DNA of 64,000 nt. It comes from Euryhalocaulis caribicus (GTDB lineage Bacteria; Pseudomonadota; Alphaproteobacteria; Caulobacterales; Maricaulaceae). Below the pieces are notes generated by a model. The model searched no databases and was not told the DNA's origin. It saw only the letters and a list, made by a program, of their open reading frames with translations. The stretch spans positions 186,001-250,000 of the forward strand of contig NZ_ASJA01000001.1 of NCBI RefSeq assembly GCF_000412185.1. Direction: 5' to 3'. A program made the translations under genes and the position numbers. The stretch's first letter is position 1. Each line of letters opens with the position of its first letter. Below are positions 42,084-51,555 of the stretch, in pieces.

Positions 42084-42415
42084 ATTTTCTTGCGCAGCGA
42101 CTTTGCGGTGTCGTTCAGCGAATCAAGCGTGTCGGAAAGGCTGTCCTCCAGCGCATGTAACGCGCCGCCCCAACTTTTTTCACCAATGGCTTTGGGGCCG
42201 AACAGCGCAATCGCCAGCCCGGCGCCGAACGCCCCGGCCAGGCCGAACGCGATGGCTGTGGTCTTGCCCGCGCGTTTACGGTAGGCGCGCTTGGTCTCGT
42301 CCGGCTTTGTCCGCACCCACGCGTAATCGGCGGTGAGGGCGGCCAGGACGAGCGCTCCGGCGGCGCCGGCCGCGAAAAGGGTGGTGTCGTCATATTCACG
42401 GAGCGGGTTTTTCAT
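42080..42415 (-). CDS. Small uncharacterised membrane protein
   Basis: The 111-aa product (MKNPLREYDDTTLFAAGAAG) has two predicted membrane helices (about residues 12-30 and 50-72), a basic loop (RTKPDETKRAYRKRAGKT) and an amphipathic C-terminal helix (HALEDSLSDTLDSLNDTAKSL). Start 42415 has AGGATG seven bases upstream. Convergent with folA and divergent from hflK. No family recognised. Confidence 0.7.
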   Translation of the reverse strand: MKNPLREYDDTTLFAAGAAGALVLAALTADYAWVRTKPDETKRAYRKRAGKTTAIAFGLAGAFGAGLAIALFGPKAIGEKSWGGALHALEDSLSDTLDSLNDTAKSLRKKI

Positions 42416-42554
42416 GAAATCATCCTGATCGGGTTTGAACAAAACAGTATCTGACCCCAACAACGCACAGGCCGCCCGCTTGATCCAAAGCGCTCAACCG
42501 GCCACATACCTTAATTGAAGAAGCTATGCCGGAAGGCGGAGGGAAGGTTCGCGC

Positions 42555-43688
42555 ATGCCTTGGAATGACAACGCGAATAACGGGGGCGGCCCCTGGGGAT
42601 CGAGCGGCGGCGGCAGCGGCGGCAAGAATCCGTGGGGGCAAGGCCCGCGCGGCGGCGGCTCCGGCGGCGGAGGCGGCGGTCAACGCCCGCCGGATTTTGA
42701 CAAGGCGTTCCGCGATGCGCGCGAACGCTTCAAGGGCTTTGGCGGCGGCAAGGGCGGCGGCCTGGCCGTGGTTGTGTTCATTGTCGTGGCGCTGGTCGCC
42801 TGGGGTCTTACGGGCGTTTATTTCGTTCAGCCGCAGGAGCAGGGCGTGGAGCTTCGCTTCGGTAAATACTCCGATACGACCCAGCCCGGCATTCAGTATC
42901 ACTTTCCCTGGCCCATCGAACGCGCCTTCACCCCCGAGGTCACGCGCGTGCAGCGCGTGAATATCGGCTATGAAGATGCGCGCGGTGAACCGCGCGACAT
43001 CTCCGCCGAAAGCCTGATGCTGACGCAGGACGAGAATATCGTGGATATCGATTTCTCGGTTTTCTGGGTGATCAATGACGCGAGGGATTTCCTGTTCAAT
43101 GTCGAGGACCCGGAAGGCACGGTAAAGGCCGTGGCCGAAAGCGCGATGCGCGAGGTCGTTGGCAACAACCAGCTTGAGCCGATCATCACGCGCGGCCGTC
43201 AGGTGGTGGAACAGGACGCCCGGCAGCTTATGCAGGCGACGCTGGATGAATATGGCGCGGGCATTCAGGTTCGTCAGGTGCAGCTGCAAAAGGCTGATCC
43301 GCCAGAGCGGGTGATCGAATCCTTCCGCGACGTCGTGAACGCGGCGCAGGACGCGGAGACGATCATCAACCGCGCCACGGCCTACCGGAACCAGATCGTT
43401 CCGGAAGCGCGGGGTACGGCGTCCCAGATCGTTCAGGAGGCCGAGGCCTATCGCGAGCAGGTGGTCGCCGACTCGAGCGGTCAGGCGCAGCGCTTCACCG
43501 CCGTCCTCTCAGAGTATCAGCAGGCCCCGGAAGTGACGCGCCAGCGCATGTATCTGGAGACCCTGGAGCGGGTGATGCAGAAAGCCGACAAGATCGTGAT
43601 CGATGGCGAAACGGCGGAGGGCGTCGTGCCTTACCTGCCGCTGAACGAACTCAACCGTAACCGCGCCGATCAGGGAGGCCAGCAATGA
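42555..43688 (+). CDS. hflK: Protease modulator HflK
   Basis: HflK and HflC form a large membrane cage around FtsH and modulate its proteolysis. The 377-aa protein has a very Gly-rich cytoplasmic N-terminus (residues 1-70), one membrane helix (about 73-92), then an SPFH/band-7 domain (GVELRFGKYSDTTQPGIQYHFPWPIE). A long helical region follows (ETIINRATAYRNQIVPEARG). It overlaps hflC by ATGA. Confidence 0.95.
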   Translation: MPWNDNANNGGGPWGSSGGGSGGKNPWGQGPRGGGSGGGGGGQRPPDFDKAFRDARERFKGFGGGKGGGLAVVVFIVVALVAWGLTGVYFVQPQEQGVELRFGKYSDTTQPGIQYHFPWPIERAFTPEVTRVQRVNIGYEDARGEPRDISAESLMLTQDENIVDIDFSVFWVINDARDFLFNVEDPEGTVKAVAESAMREVVGNNQLEPIITRGRQVVEQDARQLMQATLDEYGAGIQVRQVQLQKADPPERVIESFRDVVNAAQDAETIINRATAYRNQIVPEARGTASQIVQEAEAYREQVVADSSGQAQRFTAVLSEYQQAPEVTRQRMYLETLERVMQKADKIVIDGETAEGVVPYLPLNELNRNRADQGGQQ

Positions 43689-44581
43689 GCCGTTTTATTT
43701 CGATAGCTCTGATTGTCGTCATCGCAGGCGGCCTTCTGCTGGTCGTTTCATCGATGTTCGTGGTGAACCAGTACAGCCAGGCGCTGGTGCTGCGCTTCGG
43801 TGAAACCGTTGGCGTTGAAAACGCCTGGACCGCCGAAGAGGAAGACCCGGGCCTGAAGTTCAAGGCGCCGTTCATCGACCGCGCGGTGATTTTCTCTCGC
43901 AAGCTGCTTGAGCTGGACATGCCTGAGCTGGAAGTCATCGCGAACGATCAGGAGCGGCTGGTGGTGGACGCATTCGCGCGCTACCGCATTACGGATCCGC
44001 TGTTGTTCTATCAGGCGGTGCAGAATGTCGACCGGGCGGAGTTGCAGCTTCAGGAATACATGGAAGCCAGTCTTCGCCGCGTTCTGGGTTCGGTTGAATC
44101 GGGCGACATCATCTCCGGCCAGCGCGCTGATCTGATGGAACAGATTCGCGCCGACATGAACGACCAGGCGACGGAAGACTCCCTTGGCGTTGCGATCACG
44201 GACGTGAAAATCCGTCAGGCGGATCTGCCGCAGCAGAACGCGGAGCGCGTCTATACGCGGATGCAGACCGAGCGCGAGCAGCGCGCGGCGGAAATCCGCG
44301 CCGAGGGCGAACAGCGTTCGCGAGAAATCCGCGCCGAGGCGGACAAGACCCGCACCGTCATCCTCGCCGAAGCGCGGGAACAGGCCGAGGTCATCAAGGG
44401 TGAGGGCGACGCCCAGAGGAACGCGATCTATGCCGACGCGTATAATCGCGACCCGGAGTTCTTCGCCTTCTACCGGTCTCTCCAGGCGTACGAGAAGTCG
44501 ATCGAGGAGGGCACTCAGCTTGTCCTGTCGCCTCAATCTGACTTCTTCCGCTACTTCGGCGACCAGGGAGGCCGGCAATAG
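43685..44581 (+). CDS. hflC: Protease modulator HflC
   Basis: Partner of HflK. The 298-aa protein has an N-terminal membrane helix and band-7 domain (SQALVLRFGETVG ... LEVIANDQERLVVDAFARYRITDP). A charged helix rich in RAEGEQRSREIRAEADKTR follows, the normal HflC arrangement. The stop TAG (44579-44581) overlaps the putative ATA start of the DUF2065 frame. Confidence 0.95.
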   Translation: MSRFISIALIVVIAGGLLLVVSSMFVVNQYSQALVLRFGETVGVENAWTAEEEDPGLKFKAPFIDRAVIFSRKLLELDMPELEVIANDQERLVVDAFARYRITDPLLFYQAVQNVDRAELQLQEYMEASLRRVLGSVESGDIISGQRADLMEQIRADMNDQATEDSLGVAITDVKIRQADLPQQNAERVYTRMQTEREQRAAEIRAEGEQRSREIRAEADKTRTVILAEAREQAEVIKGEGDAQRNAIYADAYNRDPEFFAFYRSLQAYEKSIEEGTQLVLSPQSDFFRYFGDQGGRQ

Positions 44582-44793
44582 GCTGGACAGACATCGTCTT
44601 CGGGCTGGGTTTCGCGCTGGCGCTTGAGGGCGCCGCCTATGCGCTGTTTCCCGGCCCGATGACGCGCATGATCCGCGATATCGCGGAAAGTCCGGCGGAA
44701 CGGTTACGGATCGCCGGAATCGTCGCGCTGGCGGCGGGAATCGGTATTATCTGGCTGGCGCGGCACGAAATGGTTCTTGAGGTTTTCAGGTGA
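44578..44793 (+). CDS. DUF2065 small membrane protein with apparent ATA start
   Basis: The frame between hflC and degP reads GWTDIVFGLGFALALEGAAYALFPGPMTRM...LRIAGIVALAAGIGIIWLARHE in short blocks, which fits the DUF2065 family usually found after hflC. It has two membrane helices and about 71 aa. No ATG, GTG or TTG precedes the conserved N-terminus: the codon where Met belongs is ATA (44578-44580). Its TGA overlaps the degP ATG. It may use a rare ATA start, start elsewhere, or be a recently damaged gene. Confidence 0.72.
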   Translation: MGWTDIVFGLGFALALEGAAYALFPGPMTRMIRDIAESPAERLRIAGIVALAAGIGIIWLARHEMVLEVFR

Positions 44794-46199
44794 TGAAACG
44801 CATTGCAGCAGCGGCGGCCCTTGCGATTGCGGCCCTGGTTCCAGCCTTCGCCGGCGTACACCCTGCGCCGGACGGTTTCGCGGAACTGTCGCGTGAACTG
44901 TCGCCGGCCGTGGTCAATATTTCCACCGCCCAGACGGTCCAGTTCGAAGGCGGCCTGCCGGAATTTCCTCCGGGGTCTCCGCTTGAGCGGTTCAACGAAT
45001 TCTTTGGCGGTCCGGGCGGCGACCGGATTTCCAATTCTCTTGGCTCCGGTTTCGTGATCGACGCGGACGGCGTGATCGTCACGAACAATCACGTGATCGA
45101 GGGCGCGGACGATGTCACCGTTAATTTCATCGACGGCAGCAGCCTGCACGCCGAGGTGATCGGCCGCGATCCGGCGACCGATCTGGCCGTGCTCCGCGTT
45201 GACCCGCCGTCTCCCCTGCCGACGGTCAAATGGGGCGACTCCAGTGACGCCGAAGTGGGCGACTGGGTGGTGGCGATCGGCAATCCGTTCGGTCTTGGCG
45301 GCACGGTGACGGCCGGCATCATTTCCGCGCGCAACCGTAACATCAACGCCGGCGCCTATGACGACTTCATCCAGACGGATGCGGCGATCAATCGGGGCAA
45401 TTCCGGCGGTCCGCTGTTCGACATGAATGGCGACGTCATTGGCGTGAATACGGCGATCCTGTCGCCGACCGGCGCCAATGTCGGCATCAGTTTCTCCATC
45501 CCGGCGGCCCTGGCCGAGCCAGTGGTGGCGCAGCTTCTGGAATTTGGCGAGACCCGGCGCGGCTGGCTGGGCGTGCGCGTGCAGGCGGTGAATGAGGACG
45601 TGGCTGAGGCCTATGGTCTTGATACGCCGCGCGGCGCGCTGATCACCAGCATCACCGAAGACAGTCCGGCGGAGAAGGCGGGGCTGGAGCGCGGCGATCT
45701 GGTGCTGTCCTTTGACGGCCGCGCGGTTCGGGAATCGCGCCTGCTGTCGCGCATCGTCGCGGAAACCAAAATCGGCAAGAGCGCGCGCGTCGAATATATC
45801 CGCGAAGGCGAACGCCGCACTGCGCAGGTCAAGGTGGAGCGTCTGGAGTCAGAGGTCGCCACAGCGGGCGGTTCCAGCCGTCCCGCGGCGAGCGGTGAAA
45901 AGGTTCTGGGTCTGACGCTGGCGCCGCTGACCACGGCGGACCGCCGCAAATACAATATCGCCAATGACGTGAAGGGCGTGCTGATCGTTGACGTCGACAG
46001 CGATAGCGACGCCGCCGGCAAAATGCGCGCGGGCGACGTGATCGAGGAGGTGGCGTGGGAGCCGGTCGATACGATCAGCCAGGTGAAAGCCCGCGTTTCC
46101 GCCGCTGATGACGGGTCCGGGCGGCCCATCCCCATCCTGGTGAACCGCCGGGGCGATTTGTCCCTGAAAACGGTCAAGCCGCCGCAGAATAACGGCTAG
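44793..46199 (+). CDS. degP: Periplasmic serine protease Do (DegP/HtrA)
   Basis: A chaperone-protease for misfolded envelope proteins, 468 aa. It has a signal peptide (KRIAAAAALAIAALVPAFAG). The catalytic triad is His in VTNNHVIEGAD, Asp in DPATDLAVLRV and Ser in INRGNSGGPLFD. Two PDZ domains follow (RRGWLGVRVQAV; ending DVDSDSDAAGKMRAGDVI). ATG 44793 overlaps the DUF2065 stop. The hflK-hflC-DUF2065-degP order joins cytoplasmic-side and periplasmic quality control. Confidence 0.95.
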   Translation: MKRIAAAAALAIAALVPAFAGVHPAPDGFAELSRELSPAVVNISTAQTVQFEGGLPEFPPGSPLERFNEFFGGPGGDRISNSLGSGFVIDADGVIVTNNHVIEGADDVTVNFIDGSSLHAEVIGRDPATDLAVLRVDPPSPLPTVKWGDSSDAEVGDWVVAIGNPFGLGGTVTAGIISARNRNINAGAYDDFIQTDAAINRGNSGGPLFDMNGDVIGVNTAILSPTGANVGISFSIPAALAEPVVAQLLEFGETRRGWLGVRVQAVNEDVAEAYGLDTPRGALITSITEDSPAEKAGLERGDLVLSFDGRAVRESRLLSRIVAETKIGKSARVEYIREGERRTAQVKVERLESEVATAGGSSRPAASGEKVLGLTLAPLTTADRRKYNIANDVKGVLIVDVDSDSDAAGKMRAGDVIEEVAWEPVDTISQVKARVSAADDGSGRPIPILVNRRGDLSLKTVKPPQNNG

Positions 46200-46201
46200 T
46201 C

Positions 46202-47134
46202 ATGGCCGCGCCGCGCGCGCTCCTGATCGCCGGCCCCACCGCCAGCGGCAAGACGCGTCTGGCGGTGTCTGTGGCCCGCCGTATCGGCGGAGAGATCGTC
46301 AACGCCGATTCAATGCAGGTCTATGCGGATCTGGCGGTTCTCAGCGCCCGCCCGCCGCCCGATGAACAAGAAGGCGTTCCCCATCACCTGTTTGGCCATG
46401 TGGGCGGGCCGGAAGCCTATTCGGCGGGCCGCTGGCTGGATGAGGCAATGCTGGTCATCCGCGACATTCAGGACCGGGGACGCGTCCCACTGGTGGTCGG
46501 CGGCACCGGACTTTATTTCAAAGCCCTGACGGATGGCCTGGCGGAGACGCCGGATCCGGGCGACGCGGCGCGAAGCGAGGCGCGGCAATATCTGGAAGAT
46601 CATGGCGTCGAGGCTCTGGCCCGGCGGGCGCATGAACTGGACCCGGACGCGGTGGCAAAGGTCGAAGCGGCCGATACGCAACGGCTTCTGCGTATTGTCG
46701 AGGTGGCGGCCGGAACCGGCATGCCGCTTTCCCGGCTTCAGGCGGATACGACGCCGGCGCTGGCTCCTGATGGCTGGCGGGGCGCGGTGCTGATGCCCGA
46801 CCGTGATGCGCTGAACGCGCGCATCGCCGCACGGTCGGAGGCGATGTTGCAATCGGGCGCGGTTGAGGAAGTCCGCGTATTGCGGGCGCGCGGCCTCGCC
46901 GATGACAGGCCGGTGATGAAGGCGCTGGGCGTGCGAACGATTTCAAGGCTGATTGACGCGGAAATTGATCGTGATCAAACGGCGGAAAGATTGACCATCG
47001 AAACGCGCCAATACGCCAAACGCCAGCGCACATGGTTTCGCAATCAGACCGGCGACTGGCCGCGGCTTGACCCGCTGGCCAGCAACGCCGAGGAGTCTCT
47101 GATCCGGGCGCTGGAGCAAGGAGAAGCCGAATGA
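46202..47134 (+). CDS. miaA: tRNA dimethylallyltransferase
   Basis: MiaA adds the isopentenyl group to A37 of tRNAs that read UNN codons. The 310-aa product shows the P-loop LIAGPTASGKTRLA, VNADSMQVYADLAVLSARP, VGGTGLYFKALTDG and TIETRQYAKRQRTWFRNQ, all typical. It lies two bases after degP and overlaps the KARI-like gene by ATGA, so it belongs to the hflK operon. Confidence 0.96.
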   Translation: MAAPRALLIAGPTASGKTRLAVSVARRIGGEIVNADSMQVYADLAVLSARPPPDEQEGVPHHLFGHVGGPEAYSAGRWLDEAMLVIRDIQDRGRVPLVVGGTGLYFKALTDGLAETPDPGDAARSEARQYLEDHGVEALARRAHELDPDAVAKVEAADTQRLLRIVEVAAGTGMPLSRLQADTTPALAPDGWRGAVLMPDRDALNARIAARSEAMLQSGAVEEVRVLRARGLADDRPVMKALGVRTISRLIDAEIDRDQTAERLTIETRQYAKRQRTWFRNQTGDWPRLDPLASNAEESLIRALEQGEAE

Positions 47135-48084
47135 CAGGCGATGCGATGGCGGCCCTGCGGGAGAAGCGAATAACCCTGATTGGATTGGGAAATCAGGGGC
47201 GCGGGCAGGCGATGAACCTCAACGCGGCCGGGCTGCAGGTGGATGTCGCGCTGCGGGAAAATTCATCGAACCGCGCGTCCGCCGCCCGGATCGGCGCGCC
47301 GGTCGTGCCGCTGGATACAGCTGCGCAGAACGCCGATCTGCTGGTTTTTCTGGTCCCCGATGAGGTGCAGGGCGCGCTGTGGCGCGAGGTGATTGCGCCG
47401 CGTCTCAAACCCGGCGCCGGTCTGATTTTCGCGCACGGATTTTCCGTGCATTTCGGGCACGTAACGCCGCCCGCAGACAGCGACGTCATGTTGGTCTCGC
47501 CCAAAGGGGCGGGCGCGAATATGCGCTATCGCGAAGCCTGTAGCTGGGGCGTGCATCAGGATGCCTCTGGCCGCGCAACGCAAACCGCGCAAGCCTATGC
47601 GCGCGCCATTGTCGGCCCCGATGCGCGGCTGATCGGGACGAGCTTCGAGGAGGAAGCGGTCAGCGATCTGTTCGGCGAGCAGGTCTCGCTTTGCGGCGGC
47701 GTGCCCGCAATGATGCGCATGGCTTTCGAAACCCTGGTCGATGGCGGCGTGTCGCCGGAAATGGCCTATTTTGACGTGGTTCAGGAGATCAAGCTGATCA
47801 GCGACCTGATCGCCGCAAAAGGGCTGGCGGGCATGTATGAGGCCGTATCGGACACCGCTGAATTTGGCGCCTACCGTACGGGTCCGCGCCTGGCGAATGA
47901 GGCCATGCGCGCCGAGATGCAGGCGATTCTGAAAGACATAAAATCGGGCCGCTTTGCCGCTGACTGGGTGGAAGAGACGGAATCCGGACGCCCTGCGGTG
48001 ATGGAGCGCCGCGCCGCCAATCAGGCGCATCCGATAGAGGCGGCGGGCCGCGCGGCGCGCAAAGAAGAGGCCGGGGAGACTTGA
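47131..48084 (+). CDS. Divergent ketol-acid reductoisomerase (IlvC-like)
   Basis: KARI catalyses the second step of valine and isoleucine synthesis. The 317-aa product keeps class I landmarks: LIGLGNQGRGQAMNL, LVPDEVQ, FAHGFSVHFG, VSPKGAGANMRY, SDLFGEQVSLCGG (metal D and E) and AYFDVVQEIKLISDL, then VSDTAEFGAYRTGPR. Against the usual AYFECLHELKLI, the first metal glutamate is Asp, and KGPG is KGAG. It is coupled to miaA rather than to ilvI/ilvH. It could be a true but diverged IlvC or a paralog with a new substrate. Confidence 0.8.
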   Translation: MTGDAMAALREKRITLIGLGNQGRGQAMNLNAAGLQVDVALRENSSNRASAARIGAPVVPLDTAAQNADLLVFLVPDEVQGALWREVIAPRLKPGAGLIFAHGFSVHFGHVTPPADSDVMLVSPKGAGANMRYREACSWGVHQDASGRATQTAQAYARAIVGPDARLIGTSFEEEAVSDLFGEQVSLCGGVPAMMRMAFETLVDGGVSPEMAYFDVVQEIKLISDLIAAKGLAGMYEAVSDTAEFGAYRTGPRLANEAMRAEMQAILKDIKSGRFAADWVEETESGRPAVMERRAANQAHPIEAAGRAARKEEAGET

Positions 48085-48128
48085 TTTTGCCGCCCGCCCG
48101 CGCTTTCGGTGAGTATGGCCGCGCAATA

Positions 48129-48155
48129 TTGCGGCGTGAGAAAGAATTTGCGGCG
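48129..48155 (+). promoter_or_regulatory. Direct repeats upstream of the CII-like gene
   Basis: TTGCGGCG occurs at 48129-48136 and again at 48148-48155, 19 bases apart on the same strand. The first copy overlaps a perfect palindrome CGCAATATTGCG (48122-48133). The repeats end 33 bases before the CII-like start and could be its autoregulatory site. Inference only. Confidence 0.35.
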
Positions 48156-48188
48156 CAAGCCGTCTGACCGGGGAAGCGCCAACCGTCT

Positions 48189-48671
48189 ATGTCCTATCGT
48201 CCATTCAAGCCGCGCGACTATGAAAACGTGAAAGCCGTCGTTTCGCGTCTGTTCGAACAGTCCGGCGGAGCCAAGTCCGTCATGGAGATGCTCGATCTGT
48301 CCAGCACGCGCGTCTACGCCTTCACGGACCCGGATTCGAAAAACGATCTGTCCTATGCCCGCGTCGCAAAGCTGACGCAGGAAACGGGCGCCCGCGCGGC
48401 GGCGGAACATCTGGCGGGGCTCGCCAGCGGGGCTTTCCTGCCCATCGAGATCGACAGCGATCACGACTGGTACGCAATCGCGGGCGAGGCCAGCCGGTCG
48501 AACGCACAAACCCTTTCCGCGCTGATCGAATCACTGAGCGAGTTGAGCGAAACCCCCGGCGAAGTCTCCGCGGCTGAAGCCCGGGTCTTGCTGGAACTGG
48601 TGGACCGGCAGATGGCTTTGCTGGCCCTGACGCGGACGCGGCTGATGAAGATCGCCGCCGAAGACGCCTGA
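48189..48671 (+). CDS. Phage CII-like DNA-binding regulator
   Basis: The 160-aa product has a helix-turn-helix-like segment (GGAKSVMEMLDLSSTRVYAFTDP) followed by DLSYARVAKLTQETGARAAAEHLAGLASGAFLPI. This resembles phage regulatory protein CII of P2-like phages in layout. The C-terminal half is helical and probably oligomerises. No other phage genes surround it, so it looks domesticated. It lies six bases before the VTT membrane protein gene, likely one transcript. Family assignment is by eye. Confidence 0.6.
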   Translation: MSYRPFKPRDYENVKAVVSRLFEQSGGAKSVMEMLDLSSTRVYAFTDPDSKNDLSYARVAKLTQETGARAAAEHLAGLASGAFLPIEIDSDHDWYAIAGEASRSNAQTLSALIESLSELSETPGEVSAAEARVLLELVDRQMALLALTRTRLMKIAAEDA

Positions 48672-48677
48672 TCACCG

Positions 48678-49409
48678 GTGCAAAAGCTGCTCGCCTATAT
48701 CAACAACATGGACGTGCGCGCCCAGCGCGCCGTCCTTGTTTCTCTGGGCCTGTTCGCGGCGGTGGCGGCGATTTTCGTCGCCGGCCGTTACGGGTTGAGC
48801 CTGGATAGCGAGCGGGCGCTGCAGGACTGGTTCGACGGCGTCGCACAAAGCCGCTGGGGCCTGCTGTGGACGATTCTGGCCTTTACCGGGCTCGCCTTTG
48901 CGGGCGTGCCTCAGTTTGTCCTGATTGCGGTAACCGTAGTGGCGTTCGGTCCATTGACCGGATTCTTCTACGCATGGATCGCCACGATGGTGTCGGCCAG
49001 CGTCGATTTCTGGCTGGGCAAGCTGGTCGGCGGGCGGGTCGTGCGGCGCTATGCCGGATCGGCGGTGAACCGGATATCGCGCTTTGTCGGCCGCAACGGC
49101 TTCTGGACCGCGCTGACCGTGCGTGTGGTGCCGTCGGCGCCGTTCATCGTGGTAAACATGGCGCTGGGCGTGACGCATTCGCTTTACTGGCGGTTCGCAG
49201 CGGGCACGGGAATCGGCATTATTCCGAAGACGGCGCTGGTCGCCTTCGCCGGGCGGGGGCTGATGGAATTGCTGTCTCAGGCGGACTGGCGCGCCGGCCT
49301 GATGGTGGTTCTGGCCGCGGCGTTATGGATCGCGCTGATGCTCTGGGGGCGAAATTTTCTCAAGCGTCGGGAGGCCCGGCATGCGAAAACCCATGACCCC
49401 AGCGCTTGA
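48678..49409 (+). CDS. TVP38/DedA-type (VTT domain) membrane protein
   Basis: The 243-aa product (GTG start) has five to six membrane helices and the VTT-domain landmarks: FAGVPQFVLIAVTVVAFGPLTGFFYAWIAT in short blocks, GSAVNRISRFVGRNGFWTALTVRVVPSAPFIVVNMALG (the R-x-x-P-x-x-P turn) and FAAGTGIGIIPKTALVAFAG. Family members are implicated in lipid scrambling across membranes. Coupled closely to the CII-like gene and just upstream of mreB. Confidence 0.87.
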   Translation: MQKLLAYINNMDVRAQRAVLVSLGLFAAVAAIFVAGRYGLSLDSERALQDWFDGVAQSRWGLLWTILAFTGLAFAGVPQFVLIAVTVVAFGPLTGFFYAWIATMVSASVDFWLGKLVGGRVVRRYAGSAVNRISRFVGRNGFWTALTVRVVPSAPFIVVNMALGVTHSLYWRFAAGTGIGIIPKTALVAFAGRGLMELLSQADWRAGLMVVLAAALWIALMLWGRNFLKRREARHAKTHDPSA

Positions 49410-49434
49410 AATCCGCAGCTTGCCCGCGCAATAA

Positions 49435-50502
<1,068 letters not shown>

Positions 50503-50535
50503 GCCCTCTATCATGATTTAAGAGGGTGGAGGCCT

Positions 50536-51555
50536 GTGGTCGAAAGCAGCGAATGGAGAAGCCGGCGGGGCTGGACGACGGCGGTCTACGCGCTTGTCGC
50601 GGTGGCCGCGTTGCTGCTGCTTGTCCTGGACCGGCCCGGTAGCCGTCCTTCCGTTCTTGATGACATCCGTGCGCATACGGGCGATTGGGCCGCGCCGGTG
50701 ATGAGCGCCGTGTCGGCGCCGATCCGGGGCCTGCGGTCGATCTTCGGCGGCGCGTCCGATTACTGGGCGGCCGTCGACGAAAACCGGGAGCTGCGGCAGG
50801 AGATCGCCCAACTCAATCAGTGGCGCGATCTGGCCCTGTCGCTGCGCGACAAGGTGCGCGCCTATGAATCCATTCTGGACATCCCCGGCGTGGACGCGGC
50901 CGATCCCATCGGCGCGTGGTCCGTCGCAGACGCCAGCGGCCCGTTCGTCCATGCCCGCCTGATTGATGCGGGCTGGGACCGGGGCGTCCGCGAAGGGCAT
51001 CCGGTTCTGACCGAGCGCGGACTGGTGGGACGGGTGGTTGTCGTGGGCCATAACTCAGCGCGCGTGCTGCTGCTGACGGATTTGAACAGCCGGATTCCGG
51101 TGATGACCGAGGATGGCGAGGCGCGCGCCCTTCTGACGGGCGATAATTCGTCCGCCCCGCGCCTTGAGTTCGTTAATCGCGACGCGGTTCTGGAAGAGGA
51201 CGAACGCATCGTCACCTCGGGCGATGGCGGATTGCTGCCCCGCGGGCTGCCGGTTGGACAAGCCGCGCCCGCGTCCGGCGACGCCTGGCGCGTGCGGCTC
51301 TACTCCTCCGGCGACCCGGTCGATATGGTCTGGGTCTATCCATATGACCCCATCATGACTCCTGAGGAAAACCCCGTACCGCAATCGGAACGGCTGATTG
51401 AGTCCGCCGAGCGCGAAGCCCGCGCCGAAGCGGCGCGTCTGGCCGGCGAGGCGGCGGCGGAAAGCGTGGAGGCCGAAGCGGCCGCCGAGGAGGAGCAGGG
51501 GGAAACCGCGGGAACCGGCGCCGCCAATGCTCAGCAGGCGGGGCAGGGCGGATGA
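50536..51555 (+). CDS. mreC: Rod shape-determining protein MreC
   Basis: Bitopic periplasmic scaffold that activates PBP2. The 339-aa product (GTG start at 50536, GAGG upstream) has one membrane helix (AVYALVAVAALLLLVL), then a short coiled coil (ENRELRQEIAQLNQW) and the beta-domain (RLIDAGWDRGVREGHPVLTERGLVGRVV in short blocks, LDGN-like DLNSRIPV). The C-terminal 70 residues are Ala/Glu-rich and low complexity, longer than in E. coli MreC. It overlaps mreD by ATGA. Confidence 0.94.
   Translation: MVESSEWRSRRGWTTAVYALVAVAALLLLVLDRPGSRPSVLDDIRAHTGDWAAPVMSAVSAPIRGLRSIFGGASDYWAAVDENRELRQEIAQLNQWRDLALSLRDKVRAYESILDIPGVDAADPIGAWSVADASGPFVHARLIDAGWDRGVREGHPVLTERGLVGRVVVVGHNSARVLLLTDLNSRIPVMTEDGEARALLTGDNSSAPRLEFVNRDAVLEEDERIVTSGDGGLLPRGLPVGQAAPASGDAWRVRLYSSGDPVDMVWVYPYDPIMTPEENPVPQSERLIESAEREARAEAARLAGEAAAESVEAEAAAEEEQGETAGTGAANAQQAGQGG

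Noticed and set aside
42479-42510. Sigma32-like promoter (CTTG ... CACATA) upstream of hflK
   Set aside because: Spacing and -10 match are poor, and no support beyond the expectation that hflKC may be heat induced.
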